Shown piece by piece: positions 28,202 through 36,564 of a stretch of 64,000 nucleotides of DNA. Under the pieces are notes generated by a model. That model had not been told where the DNA came from. It did no database searches and saw only the letters and a program-made list of their open reading frames with translations. Numbering within the stretch: position 1 is the stretch's first letter; each line of letters opens with the position of its first letter. The stretch spans positions 186,001-250,000 of the forward strand of contig NZ_JABWMH010000004.1 in NCBI RefSeq assembly GCF_013371215.1. Direction: 5' to 3'. Origin of the DNA: Parasphingorhabdus flavimaris (GTDB taxonomy: Bacteria; Pseudomonadota; Alphaproteobacteria; Sphingomonadales; Sphingomonadaceae). The translations under genes were made by a program, and so were the position numbers.

Positions 28202-28941
28202 AGCGGATCAAGGTCATCGTCCCCATCCCGATGGATGAGGCCGGCGTGGCCGCCCGCGCAGAGCAATTGCCCGCTGACTTCGTCAGGGAAGGTTTCCAGC
28301 CTGAATTTGTCGCCGTCCCGTGGGGCGCTGCCCTTGGCGACAGCTATCATGACACATTGCTAATGGACTGGACCGTCTTCCAGGCCGGGATCAAGGCCGA
28401 GGAAGAAGGCTATGCCGGGGTGCTGATCGACACGGTCAGCGACAGCGGCCTCCGCGCACTTCGTTCCCGTCTTGATATTCCTGTGGTCGGCCCTGGCGAG
28501 GCCGCTTTTGCCGCCGCGATGATGCTGGGCAAGAAATTCACCGTGCTGACGATGTGGCCCGAATGGTTCCCGCTCTATGAAAAGACGCTGACCGAATATG
28601 GCTGGTGGGAGAGGGTGGCGTCGTTGCGCTCGATCGACACCCGCCCCGACGTCACCGAATTGCTCGCCGGCAAGGAAGAGGTGATCTTCGACAAGCTCAA
28701 GGCAGAAGCTCTGCTGGCAATCGAGGAAGATGGCGCGGATGTGATCGTGCTGGGTTCGACCACCATGCATCAGTCGGCCCAATATCTTGACGCGAACCTG
28801 CCGATCCCGGTGCTTAACCCGGGCCAGGTCGCCTATAAATTTCTCGAAACTTTGATCGAACTCGGCCTGACCCACAGCAAGAAGGCCTTCCCGGCTCCCG
28901 AAGTGCCGAAGGATGAAGATATTCGAAAGGGATGGTATTGA
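28198..28941 (+). CDS. Asp/Glu/hydantoin racemase superfamily protein lacking catalytic cysteines
   Basis: A 247-residue protein with the two-domain Asp/Glu racemase fold. MKRIKVIVPIPMDEAG, GVLIDTVSDSGLRALRSRL and ADVIVLGSTTMHQ align by eye with the hydantoin racemase pattern, in which the two catalytic Cys follow the strands (CFxDPGL and LGCAGM). Here these positions are Thr/Val and Ser, so the two-base Cys mechanism cannot operate. It may be a lyase or isomerase of the wider family, or a binding protein. First gene of the plus-strand group that continues with two NTF2-like proteins (each overlapping by 1 nt), a TonB receptor and an amidase-like hydrolase. Confidence 0.85.
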   Translation: MKRIKVIVPIPMDEAGVAARAEQLPADFVREGFQPEFVAVPWGAALGDSYHDTLLMDWTVFQAGIKAEEEGYAGVLIDTVSDSGLRALRSRLDIPVVGPGEAAFAAAMMLGKKFTVLTMWPEWFPLYEKTLTEYGWWERVASLRSIDTRPDVTELLAGKEEVIFDKLKAEALLAIEEDGADVIVLGSTTMHQSAQYLDANLPIPVLNPGQVAYKFLETLIELGLTHSKKAFPAPEVPKDEDIRKGWY

Positions 28942-29372
28942 TGACTGACTGGACACCCGGAATGGCAGGCCAGGTGGCTTTGCCTTATCCTTTCTACATC
29001 GACATCGTGACCAAGCGCTATTTTGATGGCGTCGACAACAAGAACATGACCCAGGTGCTCAACTGTTTCGCGCCCGATGCGGTGCTCTATGAGGCAACCT
29101 CCGATACCACCCACAAGGGCCGCGAAGCGATCAGGGCGATGTTCGAAAAGCTGTTCGCCGATTTCGAGCAGATCTGGCACGGCAATTTTGTCCACACCGC
29201 CGACCCTGCTTCCAACGCCATCTGTTCGCAGTTCACGGTGCTGATCACGCCCAATGGCGGCGAGCAGCTGCGCTATGAAAATTGCAACCGTTTCTATTGC
29301 AAGGATCGCCTGTTCCAGGACGTCACCGTCTATATGAGCGGCGACAATCTGCTGAAAGAGGGAGATGTCTGA
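28941..29372 (+). CDS. NTF2-like (SnoaL-type) protein, first of a tandem pair
   Basis: A 143-residue protein with the cone-shaped NTF2-like fold predicted from YFDGVDNKNMTQVLNCFAPDAVLYE, read in parts, and the C-terminal FYCKDRLFQDVTVYMSG. ATG 28941 overlaps the preceding TGA (TGATG). It is clearly paralogous to the product of the next gene: both share VD(N/A)KNM, a Cys-Phe pair and YMSG(D/A)N at the end. NTF2-like proteins act as small hydrolases, isomerases, cyclases or as subunits. The function is not known; the context suggests a step of the cluster's catabolic route. Confidence 0.82.
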   Translation: MTDWTPGMAGQVALPYPFYIDIVTKRYFDGVDNKNMTQVLNCFAPDAVLYEATSDTTHKGREAIRAMFEKLFADFEQIWHGNFVHTADPASNAICSQFTVLITPNGGEQLRYENCNRFYCKDRLFQDVTVYMSGDNLLKEGDV

Positions 29373-29770
29373 TGCAATATGAACCCGGCCTTTCCCGCGA
29401 CGAACTGATCCAGCTGGCAACCCGGACCTATTTCGGCAATGTCGATGCCAAGAATATGGAGGCCGCGCTCGACTGTTTCCACGACGGCGCGCTCTTCTGC
29501 GTCCAGACCGATTTTACCCGTCACAGCGGCAAGGAAGAAATCCGGCGCATGTTCGATGATTTCTTCGCAGCCTATGAAACCATCATCCACCGTGACTTCA
29601 CCTGTACCGTCGATGAAGCCAATGGCCGGATCGCCGCCTCTTTCGTTGCCGAACTGACCGATGCCGACGGCGGTGTCACATTACTCAACAACACCAATTT
29701 TTGGAGAGTCCGGGACGGTAAATTTCAGGAAGTTTACGTCTATATGAGCGGGGCCAACGTGCTCGTTTAA
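29372..29770 (+). CDS. NTF2-like (SnoaL-type) protein, second of a tandem pair
   Basis: A 132-residue NTF2-like protein starting at ATG 29372, which overlaps the TGA of its paralogue. Segments YFGNVDAKNMEAALDCFHDG, RHSGKEEIRRMFDDFFAAYE and KFQEVYVYMSGANVLV are typical of the fold. Identity to the first copy is modest but spread over the whole length, so the pair probably arose by an old duplication and may form a heterodimer. No catalytic residues can be assigned with confidence. Confidence 0.82.
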   Translation: MQYEPGLSRDELIQLATRTYFGNVDAKNMEAALDCFHDGALFCVQTDFTRHSGKEEIRRMFDDFFAAYETIIHRDFTCTVDEANGRIAASFVAELTDADGGVTLLNNTNFWRVRDGKFQEVYVYMSGANVLV

Positions 29771-29827
29771 TCACCATTTGACGGGCCAAAAGGTCCGCAA
29801 ATCATTCCATTCAGGGAAGGAAGAAAA

Positions 29828-32350
29828 ATGCGACGCATCAAAACAGTTCTTTCACTTTCAGCCGGCTTCGCCGCGCTGGTCGGCTCCAATTCGGCTTTCG
29901 CGCAAACCGGTAGCGATCAGGCGAGCGAAGGTCAGGACAGCAATATGATCATCGTGACGGCACGACGTCAGGACGAACTGCTTGTAGACGTTCCGGCATC
30001 GGTCACGGTTTTCACGTCCGAAATGCTCGATCGGACGGGCGTCCAGCAAGCTGATGAATTTGTCCAGCTTACCGCTGGTGTGACCATTGTCAGCGGAACC
30101 GCGGAGGCGGGCGACACGCAGATCAACATCCGGGGTATCAATGGCGCGCGCGACGCCGAAAGTTCGGTTGCGCTGGTGGTTGACGGTATTCTCAAGACCA
30201 ACACCGCCCAGCTCAACCAGGATCAGGGCACGTTGCGCCAGATCGAAATATTGAAGGGTCCGCAAGGCGCTCTTTATGGCCGCAACGCGGCGGCCGGCGC
30301 GATCGTGATCCAGACGCTCAAACCCAGCGATATCATGGAAGGCGGCATCAAGGTCAGCGCCGCCGAGGATAAGACTTATAAGGCATCGGCCTATATTTCC
30401 ACGCCATTGGGCGACAGCGCCGGTCTGGTGCTTTCCGGCTCCTACAACACCACCGACGGTTTTTACCGCAACAGCTTTCTCGGCAACCGCAAGGTTGTCG
30501 ATGATCAGGAAACCTGGTCGGTCGACGGCCGTTTTGTCGCCGAGTTGGGAGATTCGACGGAAGTCGATGTGAAGGCTCGCTACGCCGATCTGTCCGGCGC
30601 CTCGATCAATTTCAACACGTCATTCCATCTGCCCAATTTTGCTGGCGTGGATCCGGCCTTTTTCGAAGACGTGAACACGCACAAGTTCGGCTATTATTCG
30701 AACATCCGCCCGACCAACGAGCAGACCACGTTTGAAACATCGGTCAAACTGACCCATGAATTTGAAGCAATGACGCTGACCGCCTGGGCGCTCTACAGCG
30801 ATGTTGACCAGGCGCTGACAGCAGACGGCACGTCGGCAGATTTCGCACGATACACTTTCCCGGGTGCAACGCCCGCGTCGGTCGTGGCGTCAAACAGCTG
30901 CTTTGCAACCACGGCGCAACTGACCGGCTATCCGCTCAACGCTCCGACCTTTGTTGGCAACAATCCGATCCCGTTCATTTTCGATCCGGTCAATGGTTCA
31001 ACCTTGGGCGCCTATAGCCCGACCACCTGTGATGGCACCCAATATCAGATTCGCGAACAGACGGACATCAGCGCGGAAATCCGGCTGGCCTCCAATGGTG
31101 ACGGGCCGCTGGCCTGGCAGATCGGTGCCTATTATCTGAACATCGATCGTGATGTCGGGGTCAGCCTCGGTGCTGATCTCGGGCAGGGAGTCACGAGAGA
31201 ATTGTATAATGATGCGAACAGCAGCAACCCGACTTCGCAGCTGTTTGCCGACAATTTCAACACCAATGTCTATGCCGCCTTTGGCTCGGTTGATTATGAA
31301 GTTGCCGATAATTTAGACGTCAGCCTGGCGCTGCGCTACGACATCGAGCAGCGGGAAGTATCCAGCCGGGTACCACTGGTGACCGATCCGATCACCGGCG
31401 GACCGATCAATCCGGGGCAGGCTTTTGGTCCCATTCCGGATCAGAAGGAGACGTTCAAGGAGCTGCAGCCAAAACTGTCGCTGCGCTATGGTCTGACCGA
31501 CAATCTCAATTTCTACGCCAACTGGGGTATCGGTTTCAAATCGGGCGGCTTCAACAACCAGGGATCCGCCGCCATTGTTGACCAGAATTTCAACCAGTTC
31601 CTCGGGACCAACGTCCTGATCAACGATATTTACCGCAAGGAAACATCGAGCGCTTTCGAGGCGGGTTTCAAGGGATCGGCGGCGAATGATGCGATCACCT
31701 TCGATCTGGCCGGCTATTATACCAAAGTCGATGACATGCAGTTCTTCGAATTTTTCGTCGGCGCCTTTGGTTTGCTCCGCGTGGTCTCGAACATCGACAA
31801 GGTTGATCTTTACGGAATCGAGTTCAACGCCAATGCAGAAATTGTAGACGGCTGGGATATCTTCGGATCGATCAATGTCACCGAAAGCGAGATCAAGGCC
31901 AACGCCTCCCGACCCTACACGGTTGGCAACAAGTCGCCTCATACCGCAGATTATACGATCAATCTCGGTACACAGATGGTTGCCCCGATCGCGACCAGTT
32001 TTGACCTGGTGATGCGCGCCGACTATCGGATCACCGGCCCGACCTGGTTCCACACGGTTCAGGAAGACACCGGCCCGACCCTGTTCAGTGGTCTGTTACC
32101 CGGTTCTGCTCTCGCGCTACCCGCGTTTGTCGGCGACGGAGATATGTCGGTTACCGAGCGTGACGCTTTCGGGGTTCTCGATCTTCGTTTCGGACTGGAA
32201 GGCGACAACTGGAATGTCACCGCCTTTGCCGACAATCTGCTCGACAAGCGCTATCTCAACGAGGTGATTACTGCGGTCGAATTTGGCGGGTCGTTCATTT
32301 CACCCGGTGGCCTGCGCCGCTTCGGTGTCGAAGTCGGATATAAATTCTGA
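29828..32350 (+). CDS. TonB-dependent receptor of the hydantoinase cluster
   Basis: An 840-residue outer-membrane receptor. The signal peptide of about 25 residues ends NSAFAQ, the TonB-box-like NMIIVTARRQDE follows, and the plug has PASVTVFTSEMLDRTG, INIRGINGARD and LKGPQGALYGRNAAAGAI. The C-terminus ends with the barrel-closing LRRFGVEVGYKF, with a terminal Phe. GGAAGG lies seven bases before the ATG. It sits 57 nt behind the NTF2-like pair and should import the cluster's substrate or a related compound. Iron-siderophore uptake is the generic alternative. Confidence 0.95.
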   Translation: MRRIKTVLSLSAGFAALVGSNSAFAQTGSDQASEGQDSNMIIVTARRQDELLVDVPASVTVFTSEMLDRTGVQQADEFVQLTAGVTIVSGTAEAGDTQINIRGINGARDAESSVALVVDGILKTNTAQLNQDQGTLRQIEILKGPQGALYGRNAAAGAIVIQTLKPSDIMEGGIKVSAAEDKTYKASAYISTPLGDSAGLVLSGSYNTTDGFYRNSFLGNRKVVDDQETWSVDGRFVAELGDSTEVDVKARYADLSGASINFNTSFHLPNFAGVDPAFFEDVNTHKFGYYSNIRPTNEQTTFETSVKLTHEFEAMTLTAWALYSDVDQALTADGTSADFARYTFPGATPASVVASNSCFATTAQLTGYPLNAPTFVGNNPIPFIFDPVNGSTLGAYSPTTCDGTQYQIREQTDISAEIRLASNGDGPLAWQIGAYYLNIDRDVGVSLGADLGQGVTRELYNDANSSNPTSQLFADNFNTNVYAAFGSVDYEVADNLDVSLALRYDIEQREVSSRVPLVTDPITGGPINPGQAFGPIPDQKETFKELQPKLSLRYGLTDNLNFYANWGIGFKSGGFNNQGSAAIVDQNFNQFLGTNVLINDIYRKETSSAFEAGFKGSAANDAITFDLAGYYTKVDDMQFFEFFVGAFGLLRVVSNIDKVDLYGIEFNANAEIVDGWDIFGSINVTESEIKANASRPYTVGNKSPHTADYTINLGTQMVAPIATSFDLVMRADYRITGPTWFHTVQEDTGPTLFSGLLPGSALALPAFVGDGDMSVTERDAFGVLDLRFGLEGDNWNVTAFADNLLDKRYLNEVITAVEFGGSFISPGGLRRFGVEVGYKF

Positions 32351-32389
32351 TGATTGCGCCGTCCTGCGGCTGGCGATATCGTTGCCGCG

Positions 32390-33025
32390 ATGACGGATGA
32401 ACTTCAAGACAATTACGCGGGCGTTTTTGACGGCGGGCTCGGCTTTGGTCGCAAGCCGGCGCTGATCCTGGTCGATTTCGTCGAGGCCTATTTCGACAAG
32501 GGCTGCGATCTATATGCCGGGGTCGAGGACGTTCTCGCCAATGCCATTGTGCTGCGTGACGCGGCCCGGCGCGCCGGGCTTCTGATTGTCTACACCAATG
32601 TCGCTTACGCGCCATCGCTGATCGACGGGGGCCGGTTCGCGCAGAAAGTGGCGCCGCTGGCCAATTTCGTCGCCGGTCATCCGATGGGCGCGTGGCCCGA
32701 CGGGCTGGTACCGGCTGACAATGAGCTGGTCATTTCGAAACAATATGCCAGCGCCTTTTTTGGCACGAGTCTGGCCTCGACGCTGACCGCCAATGGCAAT
32801 GACAGTCTGATCATCGCAGGCTTGACCACCAGCGGCTGCGTACGCGCCACCTGTGTCGATTGCTGTTCCCACGGTTTCATCCCGATTGTCGCCCGGCAAT
32901 CCGTCGGCGATCGACACCCGGGACCGCATGAAGCGAACCTGTTCGACATGCAGGCCAAATATGGTGAAGTGGTTCCCGACGCGCAGGTCATCGACTATTT
33001 GAGCGACTTGCAGGGCGGGGCTTGA
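32390..33025 (+). CDS. Isochorismatase-family cysteine hydrolase (N-carbamoylsarcosine amidase-like)
   Basis: A 211-residue cysteine hydrolase. The start MTDELQDNYAGVFDGGLGF and the block GFGRKPALILVDFVEAYFD, with the catalytic Asp, are those of N-carbamoylsarcosine amidohydrolase-type enzymes. The catalytic Lys is in VISKQYASAFFG and the nucleophile in GLTTSGCVRATCVDC. The triad is complete. Such enzymes remove carbamoyl groups from N-carbamoyl amino acids made by hydantoinases, so the gene complements the HyuAB genes of this cluster. It lies 39 nt behind the receptor gene. The exact substrate is inferred from family and context only. Confidence 0.9.
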   Translation: MTDELQDNYAGVFDGGLGFGRKPALILVDFVEAYFDKGCDLYAGVEDVLANAIVLRDAARRAGLLIVYTNVAYAPSLIDGGRFAQKVAPLANFVAGHPMGAWPDGLVPADNELVISKQYASAFFGTSLASTLTANGNDSLIIAGLTTSGCVRATCVDCCSHGFIPIVARQSVGDRHPGPHEANLFDMQAKYGEVVPDAQVIDYLSDLQGGA

Positions 33026-33079
33026 GCATCTTGGCTGACCGTCCGGGCGATGATTGCCGATGATGATCGGGCGGCAAGT

Positions 33080-34189
33080 CTATATACGCGACGTCTTGCG
33101 TCTCGAACCCAGCCTGGCAGCCTCGTCGGCGAATATTCTATCATAGACGCGGATCGTCAGGTCCGCAATTTCTTCCCATTGCGGAAACCGGTCGGCGTTC
33201 ACGCGAAATCCGCCGGGATTGGCATGGGCACGTTGGAGAGCGCTGACCAGGCTTCGGATATCGCCCGGATTGAAATAATGTTTGGCGTCGAGCCGCAAAT
33301 CCCGGTTTTCCGGCAGGTCGCTCAACAATATCGGACAGTTGCAGCTTATCGCCTCGAGCAGGGTATTGGAATGGCCTTCGCGGATCGACGGGTTCACGAA
33401 AAACCGTGCGCCGCGATACAGCGGGGATAATGCGGGGCGTGGCACGCTGCCCAATATCACAATGCGTTTGTCGCCCAGGGCCTCGATCTGTTCGCGACCC
33501 GACCCTTTTTCCCAGTCGCCGACGATCACCAGCTTCATGTGCGGATGGTTTTTGACAAAGATGCAGAATGCCGCGACCAGACTGTGAATATTCCTACGTT
33601 CGGAAATCTGGCCGACGAACAGGATATAGTCTCCGCTGATCGGAGCCTCTGCTGCAACCGGGGCATTTTCTGGCGGATCGACGGCATTGCCGATGACATG
33701 AATATTCTGCCTGATCCCCGAAGCGCGAAGATTCTTGGCCAGGGCAGGCGTCACCGCGATGATATGATCCGCCCATCGCAATTGATATTTGGCGCATCGC
33801 ATGACCCATTTGGGGGATTTGCTCCAGGGACGATGGTGAAAATCCGCGCCGAGGCGGACGACGATCTTGCAACCCAAGAGCTTATAGGCCCACAGCATGA
33901 AAGCCGGTTCCAGCCCTGCAATATGGACAAGATCCGGACGCATGCGAAGCGCCCTGATCAGCGTCGAGATTGCATAGAGCGTCTCACTTTTCGCGAGAAA
34001 AGGCGGTATCGGGGCAGACCATAAGGAGACCCCCTTATATTGGCCTGATTTAACAAAAGGTCTCCGGCCGGCGATGCACAGTTTCCACCCCCGATTGGCG
34101 ATCAGGGGAAACAGGCGTTCCGCATTTTTTTCCACGCCGCCGATGACATCCGGTATGCCGCGGGCGCCGATGACCAATATCGATTTCAT
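33080..34189 (-). CDS. Glycosyltransferase family 4 protein
   Basis: A 369-residue GT-B glycosyltransferase. ATG 34189 gives MKSILVIGARGIPDVIGGV, the DUF1972-type acceptor-domain start seen in rhamnosyl- and other polysaccharide transferases. The donor domain has DYILFVGQISERRNIHSLV and the E-x7-E motif in REGHSNTLLEAI. Longer in-frame readings run into the upstream AT-rich region. It stands alone on the minus strand; no other polysaccharide genes adjoin it, so it may decorate a glycan or glycolipid made elsewhere. Confidence 0.9.
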   Translation of the reverse strand: MKSILVIGARGIPDVIGGVEKNAERLFPLIANRGWKLCIAGRRPFVKSGQYKGVSLWSAPIPPFLAKSETLYAISTLIRALRMRPDLVHIAGLEPAFMLWAYKLLGCKIVVRLGADFHHRPWSKSPKWVMRCAKYQLRWADHIIAVTPALAKNLRASGIRQNIHVIGNAVDPPENAPVAAEAPISGDYILFVGQISERRNIHSLVAAFCIFVKNHPHMKLVIVGDWEKGSGREQIEALGDKRIVILGSVPRPALSPLYRGARFFVNPSIREGHSNTLLEAISCNCPILLSDLPENRDLRLDAKHYFNPGDIRSLVSALQRAHANPGGFRVNADRFPQWEEIADLTIRVYDRIFADEAARLGSRRKTSRI

Positions 34190-34338
34190 TGCTCGTCCCT
34201 CTGGCTGATCCGGGAATTTGCACCATATCATCGCAATCCGGTTAACAAGTTCAACTGCGATCCGGACATTTGGCCGATTAAGACAAGTATTCATTTCGAA
34301 TAGCCGGAAACTGCTCTATTTTTCCAATCGGGATTTTT

Positions 34339-34367
34339 TTGCGATAATTGTCTGGCTATTATATGCT
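34339..34367 (+). promoter_or_regulatory. Weak promoter candidate upstream of the DUF1702 gene
   Basis: TTGCGA at 34339-34344 and TATGCT at 34362-34367 are 17 bp apart in an AT-rich stretch between the glycosyltransferase and DUF1702 genes. Match is partial and judged by eye. Confidence 0.3.
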
Positions 34368-34463
34368 AATCAAAAGAGGCGTGAAAACCCGCCGTACCGA
34401 AATTTAAAGAACAGGACTAATCCCATCACAACAAATGAAAATATTGCCGATCAGCTGAAGCCG

Positions 34464-35396
34464 TTGCCCGCGATCATCCAAAAGTTTCTGGCGCTGGACC
34501 CGAAGCGGGTGGAATTCCGTGTTCGCGGGTTCGATCTCGCCGAAAAAAGCCACGAGGAAAGGCTGGAAGCAATCGGCAAGGCGTTTCTGCGTGGTTATAA
34601 TCTGATGCTGGCGGTTCGCTCATTCGGCGAAATCGACCAGGCCTTGGCGCAGGAATCGGATTTGCTGCGGGGGTTTTTTATCGAAGGCGGCGCGATGGGC
34701 AGCGCGCTGGTCGACAGTCTTCCGTTCCGCAAGCCAATGCTGCCACGCTATCTTGCCCGGTTTGGAACCCGGTTTCCGATATTGGTGCATGCCGGTGTCG
34801 GCCTGACGATCTCGAAACTGTCCTGGCGCGAGAAGGGGATATTGGCCGAGCTGGATCCGTTTTATCGCTGGCTGGCTTATGATGGTCGCGGCTATCACAA
34901 CATGTATTTCGAGCCGGAAAAGACGCTGGCGGGCCCGACCCACATGCTCCGGGGCTATGCGGCCCGTGCTTATGATCAGGGTGCGGGGCGAGGCATCTGG
35001 TTTATCAGCGGCGCTTCTGTCGAGAAGGCCGCTGACACGATTGTGACCATGGCCAGCGAACGGTGGCCGGATTTGTGGGCCGGGGTCGGGCTGGCATTAT
35101 GCTATGCCGGGCCGGCGGGCTCCCGGGAATTCATGGCGGCAAAAAAGCTGGCCGGTGATCATGCTGCCGATATGGCAACGGGTGTGGCTCTCGCCTGCGC
35201 TGCCAGAATCAAGGATCAGTCGCTGTCGCCCGAAACCAGAGAGGGGATAACCGCCTTGTGGGGGATTACGCCGGAAGCGTTGGCAGAGCGGGTTGAAGCC
35301 GCACGATTGGCCATAGCGTCATCGCAGCCTGATCGTGGCTATGCGATGTGGCGCGACAAAATTGCCGGGGAATTTGTCGCGCAACAATCCGCCTGA
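34464..35396 (+). CDS. DUF1702 family protein
   Basis: About 310 residues. RVEFRVRGFDLAEKSHEERL, LLRGFFIEGGAMGSALVD, PILVHAGVGLTISKLSW, YRWLAYDGRGYHNMYFEPE, GAGRGIWFISGASVEK and WPDLWAGVGLALCYAG match the DUF1702 pattern (UnbL) first noted in enediyne clusters. Function of the family is unknown. The frame is open from 34218, but the first 80 codons are AT-rich, lack ATG and overlap promoter-like sequence; TTG 34464 is the most sensible start and remains doubtful. No polyketide synthase lies in the window, so this copy is outside any enediyne cluster. Confidence 0.8.
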   Translation: MPAIIQKFLALDPKRVEFRVRGFDLAEKSHEERLEAIGKAFLRGYNLMLAVRSFGEIDQALAQESDLLRGFFIEGGAMGSALVDSLPFRKPMLPRYLARFGTRFPILVHAGVGLTISKLSWREKGILAELDPFYRWLAYDGRGYHNMYFEPEKTLAGPTHMLRGYAARAYDQGAGRGIWFISGASVEKAADTIVTMASERWPDLWAGVGLALCYAGPAGSREFMAAKKLAGDHAADMATGVALACAARIKDQSLSPETREGITALWGITPEALAERVEAARLAIASSQPDRGYAMWRDKIAGEFVAQQSA

Positions 35397-35424
35397 TCCG
35401 GCACCGAGTCTCGATGCCGCCCGA

Positions 35425-36396
35425 TCAGTCTGGATATTCGGCTGCAAAAGCAGTGGCCGCACCCAGCAGGCCGGGTTCGGGATGGGTGATAAGCTTGACC
35501 GGCAGGCTTTCCATCAGCCCGCGATAGCGGCCTTTGGAAACAAACCGGTCGGCAAATCCCGATCCGGAAATATGCTTGGCCAGCCGCAGTCCCAGGCCCC
35601 CGGCCAGCACGACCGGGCCGGGGCCATGGGTCAGTGAGATATCGCCGACTACCGCACCCAATGCCTGAAAGAAGCGATCGAGCGCGGCTATGGCAATGCT
35701 GTTCTTGCCCGCCAGAGCCAGTGACCAGAGCGCCTTGTCGTCGCCGGGCGGCATCGCCCGGCCTTCCATTTCGCACAGCACTTCGAATATTGCGCGAAGG
35801 CCAGGACCGGCCACGACCCGTTCGACCGACACCCGGCCATGTTTGGCACGGAGATTCTGGAGAATACGGTCCTCTACCGCATCGAGCGGCGCAAAATCAC
35901 AACGACCGCCTTCGGACGGAAGCACCTGTGCCCGGCCATTTTTGAAAACCAGCGCGGCGACGCCAAGGCCGGTTCCGGGACCGATCACGCTGACAACGCC
36001 ATCGGCGGGCAGCGGCTGATCCGGTCCGGTGATGTGGATCAATCGGTCTTGGTCAACCATGGCAACCGCGTGGGCAACGGCGGCGAAGTCATTGATCAAT
36101 ATATGCCGGTCCACCCGCAGCTTTTCCGGGATTTGCGATGGCCGGACAATCCACGGATTATTGGTCAGCTTGATCAGGTCGCTGCTGATCGGCGCGGCAA
36201 TGGCGATCGCCGCGGCGCGGGGCAGCGCGCGCCCGAGATGCTCGGCAAATATTTCCCAGGCGATCTGGAAGCTCGGATGATCGGCGGTCGGCAAGGTGAC
36301 CGGGGTGGAAAGGGACAATATCCTGCCATCATCGATTTCCGCGATGGCAAAGCGGGCGTGGGTTCCGCCAATATCTGCGACAACGATTTCATTCAT
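35425..36396 (-). CDS. glk: Glucokinase
   Basis: A 323-residue hexokinase-fold kinase making glucose 6-phosphate from glucose and ATP in the cytosol. EIVVADIGGTHARFAI is the phosphate-1 loop of proteobacterial Glk, GPGTGLGVAALV phosphate-2, EGGRCDFAP the sugar-binding Glu region and VVLAGGLGLRLA the adenosine motif. Length fits (about 320). The gene follows the GH3 gene on the same strand after 168 bp, so it probably phosphorylates glucose released by that enzyme. Confidence 0.92.
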   Translation of the reverse strand: MNEIVVADIGGTHARFAIAEIDDGRILSLSTPVTLPTADHPSFQIAWEIFAEHLGRALPRAAAIAIAAPISSDLIKLTNNPWIVRPSQIPEKLRVDRHILINDFAAVAHAVAMVDQDRLIHITGPDQPLPADGVVSVIGPGTGLGVAALVFKNGRAQVLPSEGGRCDFAPLDAVEDRILQNLRAKHGRVSVERVVAGPGLRAIFEVLCEMEGRAMPPGDDKALWSLALAGKNSIAIAALDRFFQALGAVVGDISLTHGPGPVVLAGGLGLRLAKHISGSGFADRFVSKGRYRGLMESLPVKLITHPEPGLLGAATAFAAEYPD

Positions 36397-36432
36397 GATT
36401 CAAAGCACCGCCCTTGAAGGCATCCGGGGTCC

Positions 36433-36458
36433 AGCGCAGCGGCCCTCATCGCTGCGCT
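36433..36458 (-). other. Intercistronic hairpin between GH3 and glk
   Basis: AGCGCAGCG and CGCTGCGCT form a perfect 9-bp stem with an 8-nt loop in the 168-bp gap between the GH3 stop and the glk start. No T-run follows on either strand, so it may tune message stability or partial readthrough rather than terminate. The rest of the gap shows nothing recognisable. Confidence 0.4.
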
Positions 36459-36564
36459 TTGGCGACTGCCTACCAGTCGCTTGCAGATTCCGCCGCCCCG
36501 CTTTTTTTGGAGGGAAGCGCCATGCCGTCTTGCCGGCCTGCTTTCGGTCGAGATCGGAATTATT

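Noticed and set aside
34464-35396. Enediyne biosynthesis cluster suggested by DUF1702
   Set aside because: No iterative polyketide synthase or other enediyne gene is present in the window.
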